This document shows, piece by piece, positions 12,218 to 23,708 of a stretch of 64,000 bases of DNA. Within the stretch, counting starts at the first letter, position 1, and each line of letters begins with the position of its first letter. The translations under genes were made by a program, and so were the position numbers. The stretch covers positions 26,353,471-26,417,470 of the forward strand of contig NC_089272.1 of NCBI RefSeq assembly GCF_963678975.1, read 5' to 3'. The notes beneath the pieces were generated by a model that had not been told where the DNA came from, searched no databases, and worked only from the letters and a program-made list of their open reading frames with translations. This DNA comes from Dysidea avara. Lineage: Eukaryota > Porifera > Demospongiae > Dictyoceratida > Dysideidae.

Positions 12218-12548
12218 ATCTAATCCAAAACAGCCAAGCTGTAAAAAAAAGTGTGCGGCCATCAAAAAGGCTATAGTGAGAAAAGATGTGAAATCCAAGG
12301 TGGCGGCCAAGAAATGGCTGTGATGGTAGGTTAATGGTAAAAATTTTAATAACGACAATTCAGGTGAATTTTGTGCCAATTGACCAAGCGGCACCAAAAT
12401 TCACCTGAATTGTCGTTATTAAAATTTTTACCATTAACCTACCATCACAGCCATTTCTTGGTCACGACCTTGGATTTCACATCTTTTTTCACCATAGTCT
12501 TTTTGATGCCGCACACTTTTTTTACAGCTTGGCTGTTTTGGATTAGAT
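12218..12548. repeat. Terminal palindrome (foldback) of the satellite-bearing element
   Basis: Arms begin ATCTAATCCAAAACAGCC and end as its inverse at 12548, with a ~12-bp loop near 12379-12390. The arms are nearly perfect over ~160 bp. A second copy is at 56513-56845, and a shorter divergent relative with a different centre is at 54741-54995. Single strands could form a long hairpin. Confidence 0.85.
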
Positions 12549-12826
12549 AATATAGTTACTGTAGTTATTTGCAGTTATGCCTCAAACTATGGAAACTGAC
12601 TTACTCACAGCACTCTATCATGTAAGCCACTTATTAACTTACATGGAAGTTTGAAGCAATTAGAAAGCTTTGCTTTCTGTGAATATTCTCCAGTTTAAAC
12701 TTAAGCTTGTAAATAAATTGCACATTTCATTGATAAAAGTTTTAAACTCCACATTTTAAAATTCACATCATGATATGGGCATCTTACTAATAATACTGTC
12801 CAGCCTTCTTCTTCCTATTCCTCAGG

Positions 12827-13792
12827 TAGTGAATTCAGTGTACTAGGAGACAATCAATTCAATGAGTCATGCCAACTCTCCATTAATAGCATCTCCATTG
12901 ACAATGAGGACAACCCAAAACCACCATCAAGCATCCAAGACCAACCTTTTCCGCAGGCTGTACATTGGGGCAACAGATCTCATTGATATGACCAATTCTT
13001 TTATACCTACCATACTCAGCACTATGAAGCAACCATACGTAACATTCAGACATCATATTCCTTTTCAAGGATGGCAAAAGCTTCACTCATCATTGTTTTT
13101 GCATGGAACTCAATATTATTCTGCAGCGGCTTCGCTTGAGAAAACAGAAGCACAACACTCACAGCTTCCACATAATAATTATAGTAGCTGCTATCTCTGC
13201 AAGGCAAGCTAATATCACAGACTCTTATATCAAGATAGTTGGTAAATTGCTGCCTACCTATCTTATATCAGGACACCACTACAAGGATTGAGTAAACTCT
13301 CCCATTAGGATCCTTGTAAAAGGTGGTCTGAACTAATACTTAATTACGTATAACAGACAATTGTACTATAGATGCATATACTAACCCTAGGTATATCTAT
13401 GATTGCACAAGTTCAGTAATTTTTCATTGTTCTTTTCTGGTTATTTCAAGAGATTGATATTATTGTTTCACTACACAAGCCAATCCACCAGCCTAAGTCA
13501 TACACTTTAATGCTGGGTGGTGTTGGTGGTGGTGGTTGAGAGGGGAGGGGAGGGGAGGGGAGGGATAGATCACTACACTTATCATAATCTATGTTTGGTT
13601 TCTATTGGAAAGAATCTGGAGGGATTCCCTCCTAACCCAAGCATTTTATAAATAGTCAAAATTTTTATGTGTGCACTTTACAGATTCCACAACATTACTA
13701 AGAGCAGATGAGACCATTGCACTTGCCAAACCTCCTTGGTCAAGAGATTGCAGTAGACAACACAATGAGAGAAAGGTGGAGCAAAGCAAGTG
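12827..13792 (+). pseudogene. Possible decayed gene fragment (two exon-like segments), unrecognised
   Basis: A pyrimidine-rich acceptor (ttcttcctattcctcag) precedes a frame at about 12827 that reads coding-like sequence (beginning SEFSVLGDNQFNESCQLS). It meets a TGA near 12984, then continues in the same frame through a hydrophobic, membrane-span-like stretch (ASLIIVFAWNSILFCSGFA) before further stops. A second exon-like segment starts after an acceptor at 13682 (gtgcactttacag) and ends at a good donor (GTGAGG, exon end about 13792). I do not recognise the family. It could be a dead gene, a retrotransposed fragment or chance; the splice-site-like borders and protein-like composition are the only support. 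Confidence 0.3.
13515..13564 (+). repeat. G-rich (GGGGA)n tract with quadruplex potential
   Basis: Runs of GGT/GGTGG lead into five GGGGA-type units, so at least four G-runs of three or more lie within 30 bp. On sequence alone this can form an intramolecular G-quadruplex on the plus strand. Confidence 0.7.
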
Positions 13793-16700
13793 AGGTTATA
13801 CATTTGCATGCATACGTATAATATACACTACCTATTCAAAGAACAGACAAGTTACATCAACTGTTGTATACTGTAAACTCCTTCAGTATCTGCCAGATAC
13901 TGCACATTTTTTTTTTGTCTGGCTAAACTTCTGTTGAAGGATACGTGCTATTAATGTCTACATAATAGATTTTTACTCATAACATGTACTATAGTCATCA
14001 CTATTGTTTTGATTTCAGACACAATTAAACATACAGTAGTTGGATAGTAAATCAGTTGGCATATATATATACATACAGTAGTTAAAATGTACCTGAATTG
14101 CAAGATGTTTTGGGGTCTTTAGACTCTTTGATCATATCAAAATAAATTGTATACTATTTTGCAACACTAATAAATACTAAAAATGTTTTCCTACACTTGT
14201 GACATGTTTCACTTTAATTTAAAACAACACAACATCAACCTTTTGTTATGACAATGCATACATACACAATCATGTTTTCAATCAATTTGCTAAATGTTAT
14301 CAGATCTGCAAAACAACATTTGACTTGAGAACAAGTTTAGAGCTTGTCAGTATGTATTAAAATTCCACAGTAGCTTGGTGTAATTTTAAGGTGATAGGTT
14401 AAAACCATGAGAAGTTATGAATAGCCAATTCAAACTTGGAAATTTGTAAGACTCCTAGTAAATCTGCTGGTCTGGATGCTACATAATAAATTATTATAGA
14501 TAGTATACAGTATTTTGAAGAATTTTGTTCCCATATCAACTTTGCGTTGCTTCATTTCCTTGTCTACAGTTATGAATATCTGTAGCAACAGACAGTTACT
14601 GTGTAAGCTTAGCCATTCATCAATTAAACCCCACCATGATTAGGATATATTATCAACCCCAGGCCAAGGGAAAGCCCAGGTGCTGATACCTAAGATACTC
14701 TATGAGTGCAAGTATGGTTAACTAGTTTCTATCTTAAACTTTGAAGCACTCAACTTCATAAACAGCTGAAATTAAGGTGTTATATGATAACAATGATATC
14801 ATACATGCTATGACCAAGAGTATATAACTTCTTCCATTATATACTCTTGCTATGACACACCACACTTTAAAGCACAAACAGGGTGACAATGAAGCTAGAT
14901 AAACATCTAAATTCTGTATTTGTTTCAATTTTTGCTATGGTTGCATATAACATGATTTCTCCACAATTCATTTGCCTTTGATTCAACTGAATGTGTAAAT
15001 CATGTTGCCTTTAATGTTTAAGATTCTCACCTACTGCTGGAATGTAAATTCCATTCTCGGGTTTACTACCATATTCTCTTAGTTTCAGGGGTGTGTTTAG
15101 GGGATTTCCTGTGTTCCGGAAACTCTTCAAAATTTGAACTTGTGGGTTTTCAGTAAGAACACCAAACTATATGATAATAATCATAGTTTGGCTGCATAAA
15201 ATATGGGAATAGAGGAGAACTACCACAGTGTATGTAACAGGAAATTTGGTTTTAGGGAGACCAAAAATATGAATTTAATTTTATATAGTAGAACAGCTAA
15301 GCAACAGTTTTGATGAAATCATTCACTTTGTGATAAAAGCACCAAATTTTCTGTGGAAGTTGAGTAAGGTATACTAAATCATTTGTGATATGGTGCCACA
15401 TCAAAATAATTGCCTTAGGAAATGTTTTGAAACTGTTAACCTAGGTTATAAGCCCATTTCTAGCTAGTCTGGAAACCATACAAATGCATTCAAAATCTCT
15501 GTTTTAGTTCAAATAGCACAAATGCACTTCAAGTTTAATGGTGCAATCAGAAACTCTTTCAAAATGTGTTTTTGTGAAGATTTCTACATGCAATCAGGCC
15601 AATGTTTCAGTATAAAAGTACAAGCACAATATGATAGAAATAATATGCACATCTATGGCTTCATACACCATGACCTTCCCGTGCTTCTTAACATGGCAAG
15701 CTAATTACCTGCAGGACACCTCCCTTGATCAATGACAATCTCTTGCTCATCTATGCAGATGCAAAGTTTCAGTATAATTTACTATTATACACTTTTATGG
15801 TTTCCACAATAAATTTTCTATATATTTTTCTTTCAGGTGCTTTGAGCATGATATGGTAATTGTAATGGCACCGTATCTTGTTAATAGAGCAGCTAAGTGA
15901 AAAAATCGTTCACTTTAAAAACACCAAACTTGGCACAACATTTACTTAGTTCATACTATTTCATATTAGATAGGAAAACGCTCGAGATACTCCGATAGAA
16001 CAGTCAGATGTATTTTAATAGAGCAGTCAAAAGTGCTCTAATAGAATGTTCACAACGGATTGCATGTTTTAGGAATTCAGATTTGCAACAGTAACTATAT
16101 CCATCACTACAATGCATATCCTTAGGCAATGTTTGCTTTATAATCCATACGTTCAGATACTATTCCTATAATATGGTTGATTCAGCCAAAATCTGGATTC
16201 AACCTAGTAAGTAGTATTCATATATAGTTATGCTGCAATTAAACTAAACAGCTAATACCTTTCAAATGCTAATTAACTCACAAGCTAGGTCATAATTGCC
16301 ACCTGTTTGCAATGTGACCTGCAGCCAGAGTATTCGTATAATGACCAACAGAATCGGTATATAAGAACACAATTAATAGATAGAGCTAAACACTTGTATG
16401 CCTCTTTGTATAGGACCAAAACTAGCTTAAACATGCAGTTGATTGGTGGTTTATATTGTAAACTGTGGAATGATGATAGCATAAAAAGAATGTAATGAAG
16501 AGATTCTGAGAGAAATTTGGAATAGAATAATGAAGGAAAATTGGCCCACAAGCCAGTTCTAGATCAACCACTGAAAGCTATTATATATAATAGCCAAAAG
16601 GTAGACAAAGATCTTGTATACTGTAGGTTCTGGTTGGTCCAATAATAATTTTTCTTGCTTTGGTGTTTTATTTGAATGAACACATAATATGATCATTTGA

Positions 16701-16844
16701 ATCATAATCTTTTTCTACCAGGTAGTCAAATCTTAAGTTTTAAAAATAATGCTCATGTTGTATTGAAAGCAGAATAAAATTTTCAATTTACAAGAAAGAG
16801 AATTAAATCGTACTACAGTCTACTACTGATAAATAAAGTACACA
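13793..16844. other. Intergenic DNA with few identifiable elements
   Basis: No supported gene was found. A short hairpin (AGAGTATATAACTTC against its inverse) lies at about 14811-14853. Three degenerate copies of the window-wide motif occur at 15990-16006, 16015-16029 and 16036-16050. The rest is AT-rich, without recognisable coding or element ends. Confidence 0.5.
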
Positions 16845-17227
16845 CAGGGCCGCCCATGGGGGGGGGGACAACTGGGGCATTTTTTCCCTGGCCCCAGCCT
16901 GAAAGGGGCCGCAGGAGGCCTCATGAAGGGCCGAGAAAGGCCCCTTGAATACCTGTTTTAAAGATCAATATATTCTAATAGAGCAGTCAGTTCTAGATAC
17001 TCTAATAGAGCAGTCACAGTATTCTTCAGAGGAGCAGTGTAGGCAAGCTTATAAATAAGGAGATATGGTTGGAGAGGGGTAGCCATTGTCATTTTTAGCA
17101 TGTAATGACCTTCTTTATTTTTTTGGTCTTTAACTTACAGCTTGGGTGAATTTGTGGAAATCTCCTTGCCCCTGTGGCCCCACTTAACTCTTTGCCCTGG
17201 GCCCCTTAATTTCTCTGGGCGGCCCTG
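16845..17227. mobile_element. hAT-type MITE, 383 bp
   Basis: Terminal inverted repeats CAGGGCCGCCCATGGG and its inverse (...CTGGGCGGCCCTG) bound the element. Flanks AGTACACA (16837-16844) and AGTATACA (17228-17235) form an 8-bp target duplication with one mismatch, as expected for hAT. Two copies of the CTCTAATAGAGCAGTCA motif lie inside (about 16973-16989 and 17000-17016). There is no coding capacity. Confidence 0.8.
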
Positions 17228-17721
17228 AGTATACAGAGCTACATACTATTGCCAATCCTTGGGTGTTTTCCGAGACTGAGCCTCCTTCAGTAACAATATC
17301 AGGGGCGGATGTAGGATTTTTTGAAAGGGGGGGCTAAGCTGGACAGGGACATAGGTAACTATCCAGACATTAGAAATTACCAAGCCTTCTCAAAAGGTCC
17401 TAATGGTAAGATTCATGTAGTATCCATGGTCAAAATTAGCTATTTGGAATAATGGCTACTTTAATGTGCTTTTAGCATGTGAAGCATGCCAGACTAGGGG
17501 GGTCTGGGGGAATGCCCCTAGGAATTTTTGAATTTAGGCCCTCTAAAGGTGAATCTGAGTGTTTTTAGCAGTTTTCAGTGGAAAATAATGGAATTTCAGT
17601 TTATCAAAACACTTTTACTTTTCCATTAAATCAAGTAATATGGATGAGTAGCTATCATGCATGCATGATAATCTTTTCATTTGTAGCTACCAAGCATTTA
17701 GATATAGTTAACTATATGCCA

Positions 17722-18090
17722 TAATGCATCAGCTCTTCTTCAACAGCCTCAACTGTCTATCTTACTGATAAAAATAATGTTGTTGGATCCCACTGGGAGG
17801 TTGGAGTAGATTATTTCACACACCATGAAGTTGGAAGAATTGTGGAAAATGCTTATATACCCCAGCCTCAACATCAACAGATTAAAGGCAGACTCTCTTT
17901 ATGGAACACTACACTATCATCTTCTAAAGACCATCTGGGATTCATCAACATTGGGTGAGACTATGACTACAAACTACACAAGGTTGACTGTGATGATTTT
18001 GCAGTCTGTATGAAGGATGCTGTTTCTAAATACTCCCATGATCAAACAATAGGGAAGGTTTTGTGGGATGTGTGGAAGAAACATGTATAG
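17722..18090 (+). pseudogene. Coding-like fragment with one internal TGA, unrecognised
   Basis: A single frame reads about 120 residues of protein-like sequence (segments include GSHWEVGVDYFTHHEVGR and DDFAVCMKDAVSKYSHDQ) and ends at TAG 18088-18090. It is broken once by TGA at 17956-17958. The TGA could come from CGA by CpG decay. A possible element start (AGGGGCGGATGTAGGATT, 17302) lies upstream, and a weak inverse counterpart near 18945 might enclose the fragment. Family not recognised; it may be a host gene relic or cargo of a transposon. Confidence 0.35.
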
Positions 18091-19244
18091 CTAAACAGAG
18101 GCAGAAACATGTATAGCTAAGTAGTAGTGGTGTTGAATGTCACAATTATTAGTATGCATGCTCCTTAGCCTAGTGACACTTTGTTAGCCTTAACACCAAT
18201 AAAGTGTACTGAAAAGCAGAATGCAGTGAAGGGTACTAGTAGCTATTAGCTAGTCCACTGGAAATCCTTAGCAAAGTGCGACTACATTTGCATTTATGGA
18301 GTTTCTGAATTTGCTGTTGTGATGGTCAACTTATTTCTAGATCTGCCAGGTTATGAAGACTCATCTATAGCTAGCTACAAATACCAGCACCATAACCCAC
18401 AGCATGGGGTCATATCAGAAGGTAACTGATACAGATTTTACATTCATAGACAAAAGTACTATAGCTGCCTTATAAACTTGTAAAATACCAAAAGACTACA
18501 GTTTGCTAAATGGCTGAGTTGGTAACTACATATTATACTGAAGCTGATAATTCTAATCAATTAATTAAACCAACTAACACTTTTTGAATCATATAAAAAC
18601 TACACTACTCACCTCTTATAGTCATAGTGGAAAACACTGCTAATTATCTGAACAATACAAAACCCACAATTAAAACTTTTGGTATATTTACTAACTAAAG
18701 ATGCAACCCACAATCGAAACCTTTTCTTGAAGAATTCCTGAGGAAAAGGAAGCTGAACTCTCCTGGAACAGAGTTGAACAATAGGTATAGTTACATAGAC
18801 ACTATTTGTGTTGGTAGTAATGCATAGTTCCTGAAATAAGTCTGCTTTTGATACACATAGAAGATCTAGGGTTTATTGGCCAAGTACTAACTTAGAAAGG
18901 AAAGGGGGGGCTACAGCCCCCTTAGCCCCCCCCCCCCCCCCCCAATCCTCTCCTGAATATACTCTACTAAACCAGATAGCCTAGATATGCCACTGAAAGT
19001 GGTTTAATAGCTACAGGTACATCAAATTCTGTTGTGTATAATTATGGATATTTTAAACAAACAGGAACACAGTTGACTGGTATTGAATGACAATATATAC
19101 AATAGGCACTTGTGAGATATCTAAAACTTCATGAATATGCTATGTTATAGCTAAGCATTGGATTGTACATGTTTAAGTACAACTTACATGCCGTACTACC
19201 GTAATTTGCTTGATTGGATGTTCTGTTTCTCTCGATTAAGGCTG
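18091..19244. other. Intergenic DNA with poly-G/poly-C hairpin
   Basis: No gene was found. At 18903-18943 a G7 run, CTACAGCCCCCTTAG and an ~18-bp C tract can fold back on each other. The short sequence ACATGTATAGCTAA is duplicated at about 18080 and 18107. Confidence 0.5.
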
Positions 19245-20106
19245 GTATACCTGGGGACATGATTCAGGTTCTTGTTCATGGGCTCCAACAGAATTTACCT
19301 GACATACGTAATAAACTCTACGCTGACCTTCCAGGCTAACTTGCTAGTGTCTGCCCTTCCAACCTAAGGGCTGAAACAGATGTATATCAGTTCTGTGTTA
19401 TTCATGCAGATATCTGGATAATAATTTACTATACGGATAGTAATTTGATGCCAACAGGATAGTTTCTAATAATTTGACACAATTTATATAAACTTTTCTA
19501 GATACATAGCTACCACAGTTAAACGTTATTACAAATTTAAGTTTCATTTAAGTGTTATGATTATTTCTATTTTATTCTAATGTACTGTATAGTAAAACTA
19601 ACATGTTCACAATAAAATATACAATGCTTTATAGCAAGTGATGATGTCACTATCCATAAGATGTCCGGAAAGATTTTGTACAGGACACCTGGGTAGTAAA
19701 AACTACTATAGCCGTTTCAGCCCTACTTTCCTCCACCATTAGCAGGCCTGACTTGGTGTTGGTGTCTAATAATTCCTCTGTTTGCTCAAACTACTGTAAC
19801 TATCCCCACAAATACCCAGCAGCATCTTTTGGCTGCTAGAACTCTGAAGGAAGATTGATATATGGCTGTTTACAACACTACCTTCAGCTTTCTGGCTTAG
19901 CTGTTGATCTTACTTCCATTGAGATTGGTTGTTTAGGCCATTTTATGCCAGACACAATTGCCAAAGTGGTTAATGCTTGTGAAGTAATGAAGTAAACTAA
20001 AAGATCATTGATTGAACAGGCTGCTCAGATTGCTGTCTCCTGCTCATACAGGATTTTTAATTCCAGAGCCTCCCTGGACTGGGATCTATCAGATTACCTA
20101 AACTAA
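19245..20106 (+). pseudogene. Degenerate retroelement nuclease-like C-terminus (REL type)
   Basis: Two in-frame blocks resemble the C-terminal region that follows reverse transcriptase in restriction-endonuclease-like (REL) non-LTR retroelements. The first (19255-19366) has GDMIQVLVHGLQQNLPDIR and KLYADLPG. The second (19735-20106) has SRPDLVLVSN, SIEIGCLGHFMPDT and AVSCSYRIFNSRASLDW. The RPD and IEIG signatures fit a PD-(D/E)XK-type fold (recognised from memory). Several stops are present, and a 358-bp MITE-like insertion separates the blocks. It is non-functional. Confidence 0.55.
19367..19724. mobile_element. MITE inserted in the REL-type pseudogene
   Basis: Short terminal inverted repeats AGGGCTGAAAC (19367-19377) and GTTTCAGCCCT (19714-19724) bound non-coding DNA. 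The insertion divides two blocks of one coding relic, so it postdates that relic. Target duplication is unclear. Confidence 0.5.
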
Positions 20107-20424
20107 GTGTTTAATATTTTGTATTGTAATTTAATATTGTAAGTCTTTCCAGAGCTCCTGTACTGACCGCCCGGTGAGTATCAATTAATGCATGGTACCC
20201 CTGACCCTAAACTTGTGTCGTATTTTGTCTTAATAAAATAAGATATCTCTCATCATCACTATTCTCATGCAAAAAAATTTCATGATAAACCGCTTTGTGT
20301 AAAAATATTTTTGTATGATTTACATGAATGATAGCTGTATTAGCCTAAGAGTATTTCAATCTTTTGCAAAATTTTCATGTAAGAAATCAAGAAATTTTTG
20401 TAAAAGTTTTGCATACGAAAATTA

Positions 20425-20910
20425 TTTTACAATGGAAAAAAGTGAATTACAGTATAGAGCACTATAATGAGGTACAATATCAGCTAACTATATGGCACAA
20501 TAGGATAAATTATGATGGAAAATGGTTAGACAGTAAATGGCAATCTGTAGCTATTGTAGGCTATAACTGTAACAGTACCTTCTTTGTGACTTTACACAGA
20601 TTTTCTACAAGAATGAGGTTATAATGATGAGTCATTAACTTGCATGGTTAAAATCAATTCAGGCCTGACAATGCAAGAGACACTTTTCTGTTTAATTATA
20701 CACCTTATAATGACATTTAGAGCTTTTGCCTTTTAAGGAATTGGTCATCCAAAGTTATCATGATGATACATATTGTTGACCAATTGTAAATGTGTAGTGT
20801 GCAGTAGTTAGCTGATATCATTGTCTTGAATTGCTAGAGCTTCTCAACTATGATATAACTTATGATATACTGGACTGCAAAGATCTACAACAACCATATA
20901 CAGTAATCAT
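20425..20910 (+). repeat. Dispersed ~480-bp repeat, copy 1
   Basis: This segment recurs with very high identity at 24618-25092. A more divergent relative at about 22355-22720 shares the ATGGCAATCTGT and GCTTCTCAACTATGATATAACT blocks. There is no open frame of note. Between copies lies 4.2 kb with further elements. Confidence 0.75.
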
Positions 20911-21640
20911 AAAACATTATCACTGTACTTTTTGTGTTCACCATGCATTTTGATGAATTCATTTAACTGTTGATAATTCAGTTGTGAAAAATGTGCTGTG
21001 GAAGGAATATACAGTTTTCATATACTTGTACCCCAATAGCTTGATAAGATACTGTATAATAGATATGTCATATTTATAGTGGGAAATATTGCGATGATTT
21101 GCACTGTAGTTCATTGCAATCTTCTTCACATTTAGTTTATTAATATTCTAAAGGTCCTCCAAAATCCACCAAAATCTTCCCACTTCAAAATTTGCACCAC
21201 TGTAAATGGTACATAAAACAAATATAGCTACTGTACAAATGGTATCATAAAATAATTTCAGTATACACCTGTACAACATGCATACACAGCTAGTGTAGGT
21301 ATGTAATTAGTAAATTCACCTACCAACATATAGTAACTGGTGATTTATTCTACTTACAAAAAAAGAAACAAGTTTGGTCATAATAATAAATAACATTATT
21401 GTTGATCGCCTTAGCGAGAGGTAAATAATCTTGCAGTTTTGAATTTTTATACACTTACTTTTTTTATTTGTACATGTGACTGTGTTTGTCTGCATGCAAT
21501 GAAAGCTACACATGATGTAGTAAAGTGTTGTGCAATGAAGTGATGATGTAATGTGGCCATGAAAGGTTGTTGTATAATCTAATAACTCAACGGATGTGCA
21601 TGTGGAGCCATGAATATATCTGTGAAAAGTTGTTGTATTA

Positions 21641-21822
21641 CAGTGGAACCTGTTCATCAGGACACTTGAAAATGAGGATAATTGCAGAATCTAGACACAT
21701 GGTAAATTGGTAATGATCCTAAAGTATTCCTTTGCATGTAAACTGACCTGGAAAATCTGGACACCTTGATAATCAGGACACTTTTGGTCAGTCCCAAGGT
21801 GTCCTTAATATACAGGTTCCAA
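21641..21822. mobile_element. Tc1/mariner (pogo-like) MITE, ~180 bp
   Basis: The left end CAGTGGAACCTG with following CAGGACACTT is mirrored by AAGGTGTCCTTAATATACAGGTTCC on the right (imperfect). It is flanked by TA. An internal pair of near-identical GGACACCTT/AAGGTGTCC stretches supports the hairpin. No coding sequence. Confidence 0.6.
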
Positions 21823-22354
21823 TAACTCGACTGGTCTGTGGAGCCATAAATACAGTGTCTGAGTAACTCAGAACATCACACCACTGCTGAAGAGCAGCCT
21901 TACCAAAGGCAGTGGTTTTGTTGATGTTTGCAGCACCACAAAACTAAATAAACCTCAAACAACTTTTTTTGAGGTTTGAACACCAGCCTACCTGTGTTTG
22001 TCAGCTAATATTTGAATCAGCTACAGAAATGGTAGCCAATATGTGAAATTAGAAGCAAACAAAGATCTTGTATACATGGTTATGTTAGAGGTTCGACTGG
22101 TATCAAATGGTGCTGATGTTGCTTCATTGGAAGAGTACCTCATTGATTTTGTCTTATTAAATTTTACTAATATTGTTGATATTCCATTACTTTCATTATA
22201 GCTGCTGATTTGTTTTACAGTGAAACTATGATTCTTTGCTTAGTAACAAGCTGTAAAAACTATAGCTATAATATTATGCCACCAGCAGTAGTTGTAGTAG
22301 ATTATTAGACTATAGTGGCTATAGATGTAGAGTTATAGTGTTGGAGAATGATAA

Positions 22355-22720
22355 CCTTACAAATGGCAATCTGTGGACAACTCTAACAGTACCTTATAGT
22401 TCTTTGCTAAATCTATTCTGACTCCCTGGCCTCTAGCCATCTCACAGGTCCCTATTTACAATTAAGAATCTGATATATAAACTTTCTACAAGTATTAGGT
22501 TATGTTCAAAACATAAGATGAGTTGATATGCAGGTTACTGGCATCCACAAAAATAAAAATCACTCCTATAGACATTGATGTTTTAAAGTTTACCTTTTAA
22601 GGCATTAAATACCCCAAGGGTTGACTGACTTTATTGTGGTTAGATGATAGCATTATCTTGGATTGCTATAGCTTCTCAACTATGATATAACTAATGGTCT
22701 AAAACAAAATATAATTACAA
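22355..22720 (+). repeat. Divergent copy of the ~480-bp dispersed repeat
   Basis: Shared blocks in the same order as at 20425 and 24618: CAAATGGCAATCTGT, ACTTTCTACAAG, CCTTTTAAGG, and GCTTCTCAACTATGATATAACT. It is substantially diverged and partly deleted. Confidence 0.55.
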
Positions 22721-23591
22721 AACACTATCTCTGTACTTTTATAATTCATAAAAATGTACATAGTAACCAAAAAAAAAATGTAACTAGGCCAGGTTTAAAT
22801 TCTGTTGCCTAGCATCCGTTGCTATGGATTGTTGGACCAATTTTCTGTAATAATATTTGAGAAGCTCTAGCAACCCGGAACTATGCTACATATTATCTAA
22901 CCACAGTATAGTACATTAATTTTACTATCAGTCAACAGCAGATCATCTTGATAACTTTGGATGACCAAAAACCGAACCATCAGCTAATGCTTAAAATGCA
23001 AAATATTTGAAATGTTTAAATCAAAACATCATTATTTGTCTTTGCATGTGCAGTTGTCAATGCAACCTATAAAAAATCAACTCTTCTGAAGTGTACACGA
23101 GACTGAGCCTAATTTGACTGACACTTATTTAAAGTTTATACAGGTCACACAATATTGAGCAGTAGTTCACATAGCTACATCTTTATGTGTAACAGATTTT
23201 CAGTATTGTTTATCCTAGTTTGCTAATAATTGTACTACCCTATAGAAGCTTTATCTGAGCAGTCTACTGAATGAACTTTTATGTACTTAATGAAGTTGAA
23301 AAGATATACCACAAGCTCAAACTCAAACTGCTGTAGTGTCTATACTGACTATCTAACAGATTACAAAATACTTTCAGTCATTAAAAACAAGTGCACTAGT
23401 CTAAGAATGTTTAATTATACATTTAATTATACCCAATTATATATATTTAACTGTCATAATTAAAGCATGATAAAGATGCAAATGTGTGTTCATTGTGATT
23501 TCAATTGAGGTTGGTAGTACATACATGTATAATTACTGTTAATTTCCAAACATAAACATACAATGTTTATTCACCAGACTGTACACAACCA

Positions 23592-23708
23592 CACTGTAAA
23601 AAATGAAGTGTGCTTTGCACACAATAGTGTGCCCTGTGACATCAAAGTGTGCTATTTTGGTGTCACAGGGCACACTTTGTGTACAAAGCACACTTCATTT
23701 TTACAGTG
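23592..23708. mobile_element. Foldback MITE, 117 bp
   Basis: The segment is almost a perfect palindrome. It opens CACTGTAAAAAATGAAGTGT and closes with the inverse ending TTTTTACAGTG, with only a few central bases unpaired. It may form a stable hairpin. CACTGTAAAAA termini are common in animal MITEs (general knowledge). Confidence 0.8.

Larger units (their letters stand above)
6128..12548. mobile_element. Minisatellite-bearing transposable element, copy 1 (6.4 kb)
   Basis: Boundaries come from comparison with an inverted second copy at 56513-58552. Parts in order: terminal hairpin-like sequence (ACACACGGTAGTGTG), a unique ~800-bp head (6128-6925), four tandem copies of a 17-bp motif (6931-6998), a ~30-bp minisatellite array (about 7000-12032), a ~180-bp tail, and a terminal 331-bp palindrome (12218-12548). 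The same parts in reverse order are found at 56.5-58.6 kb, and a head-end fragment is at about 55610-55787. No transposase or long ORF is present, so it is presumably non-autonomous. Target-site duplication was not convincing. Head, tail and palindrome are shared between copies, while array length differs (about 5.0 versus 0.65 kb). Confidence 0.8.

Noticed and set aside
12086..12397. 103-codon minus-strand frame in the palindrome (similar frame at 56496-56693)
   Set aside because: It follows the inverted repeat arm, and frames of this kind appear automatically in both arms; no protein-like features.
21316..21657. 113-codon minus-strand frame
   Set aside because: Composition is low-complexity (His/Thr/Cys from short repeats), it runs into the MITE at 21641 and resembles no protein.
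22795..22840. X-box-like sequence (GTTGCCTAGCATCCGTTGC) for RFX factors
   Set aside because: Half sites are imperfect and there is no gene nearby to regulate; likely chance.
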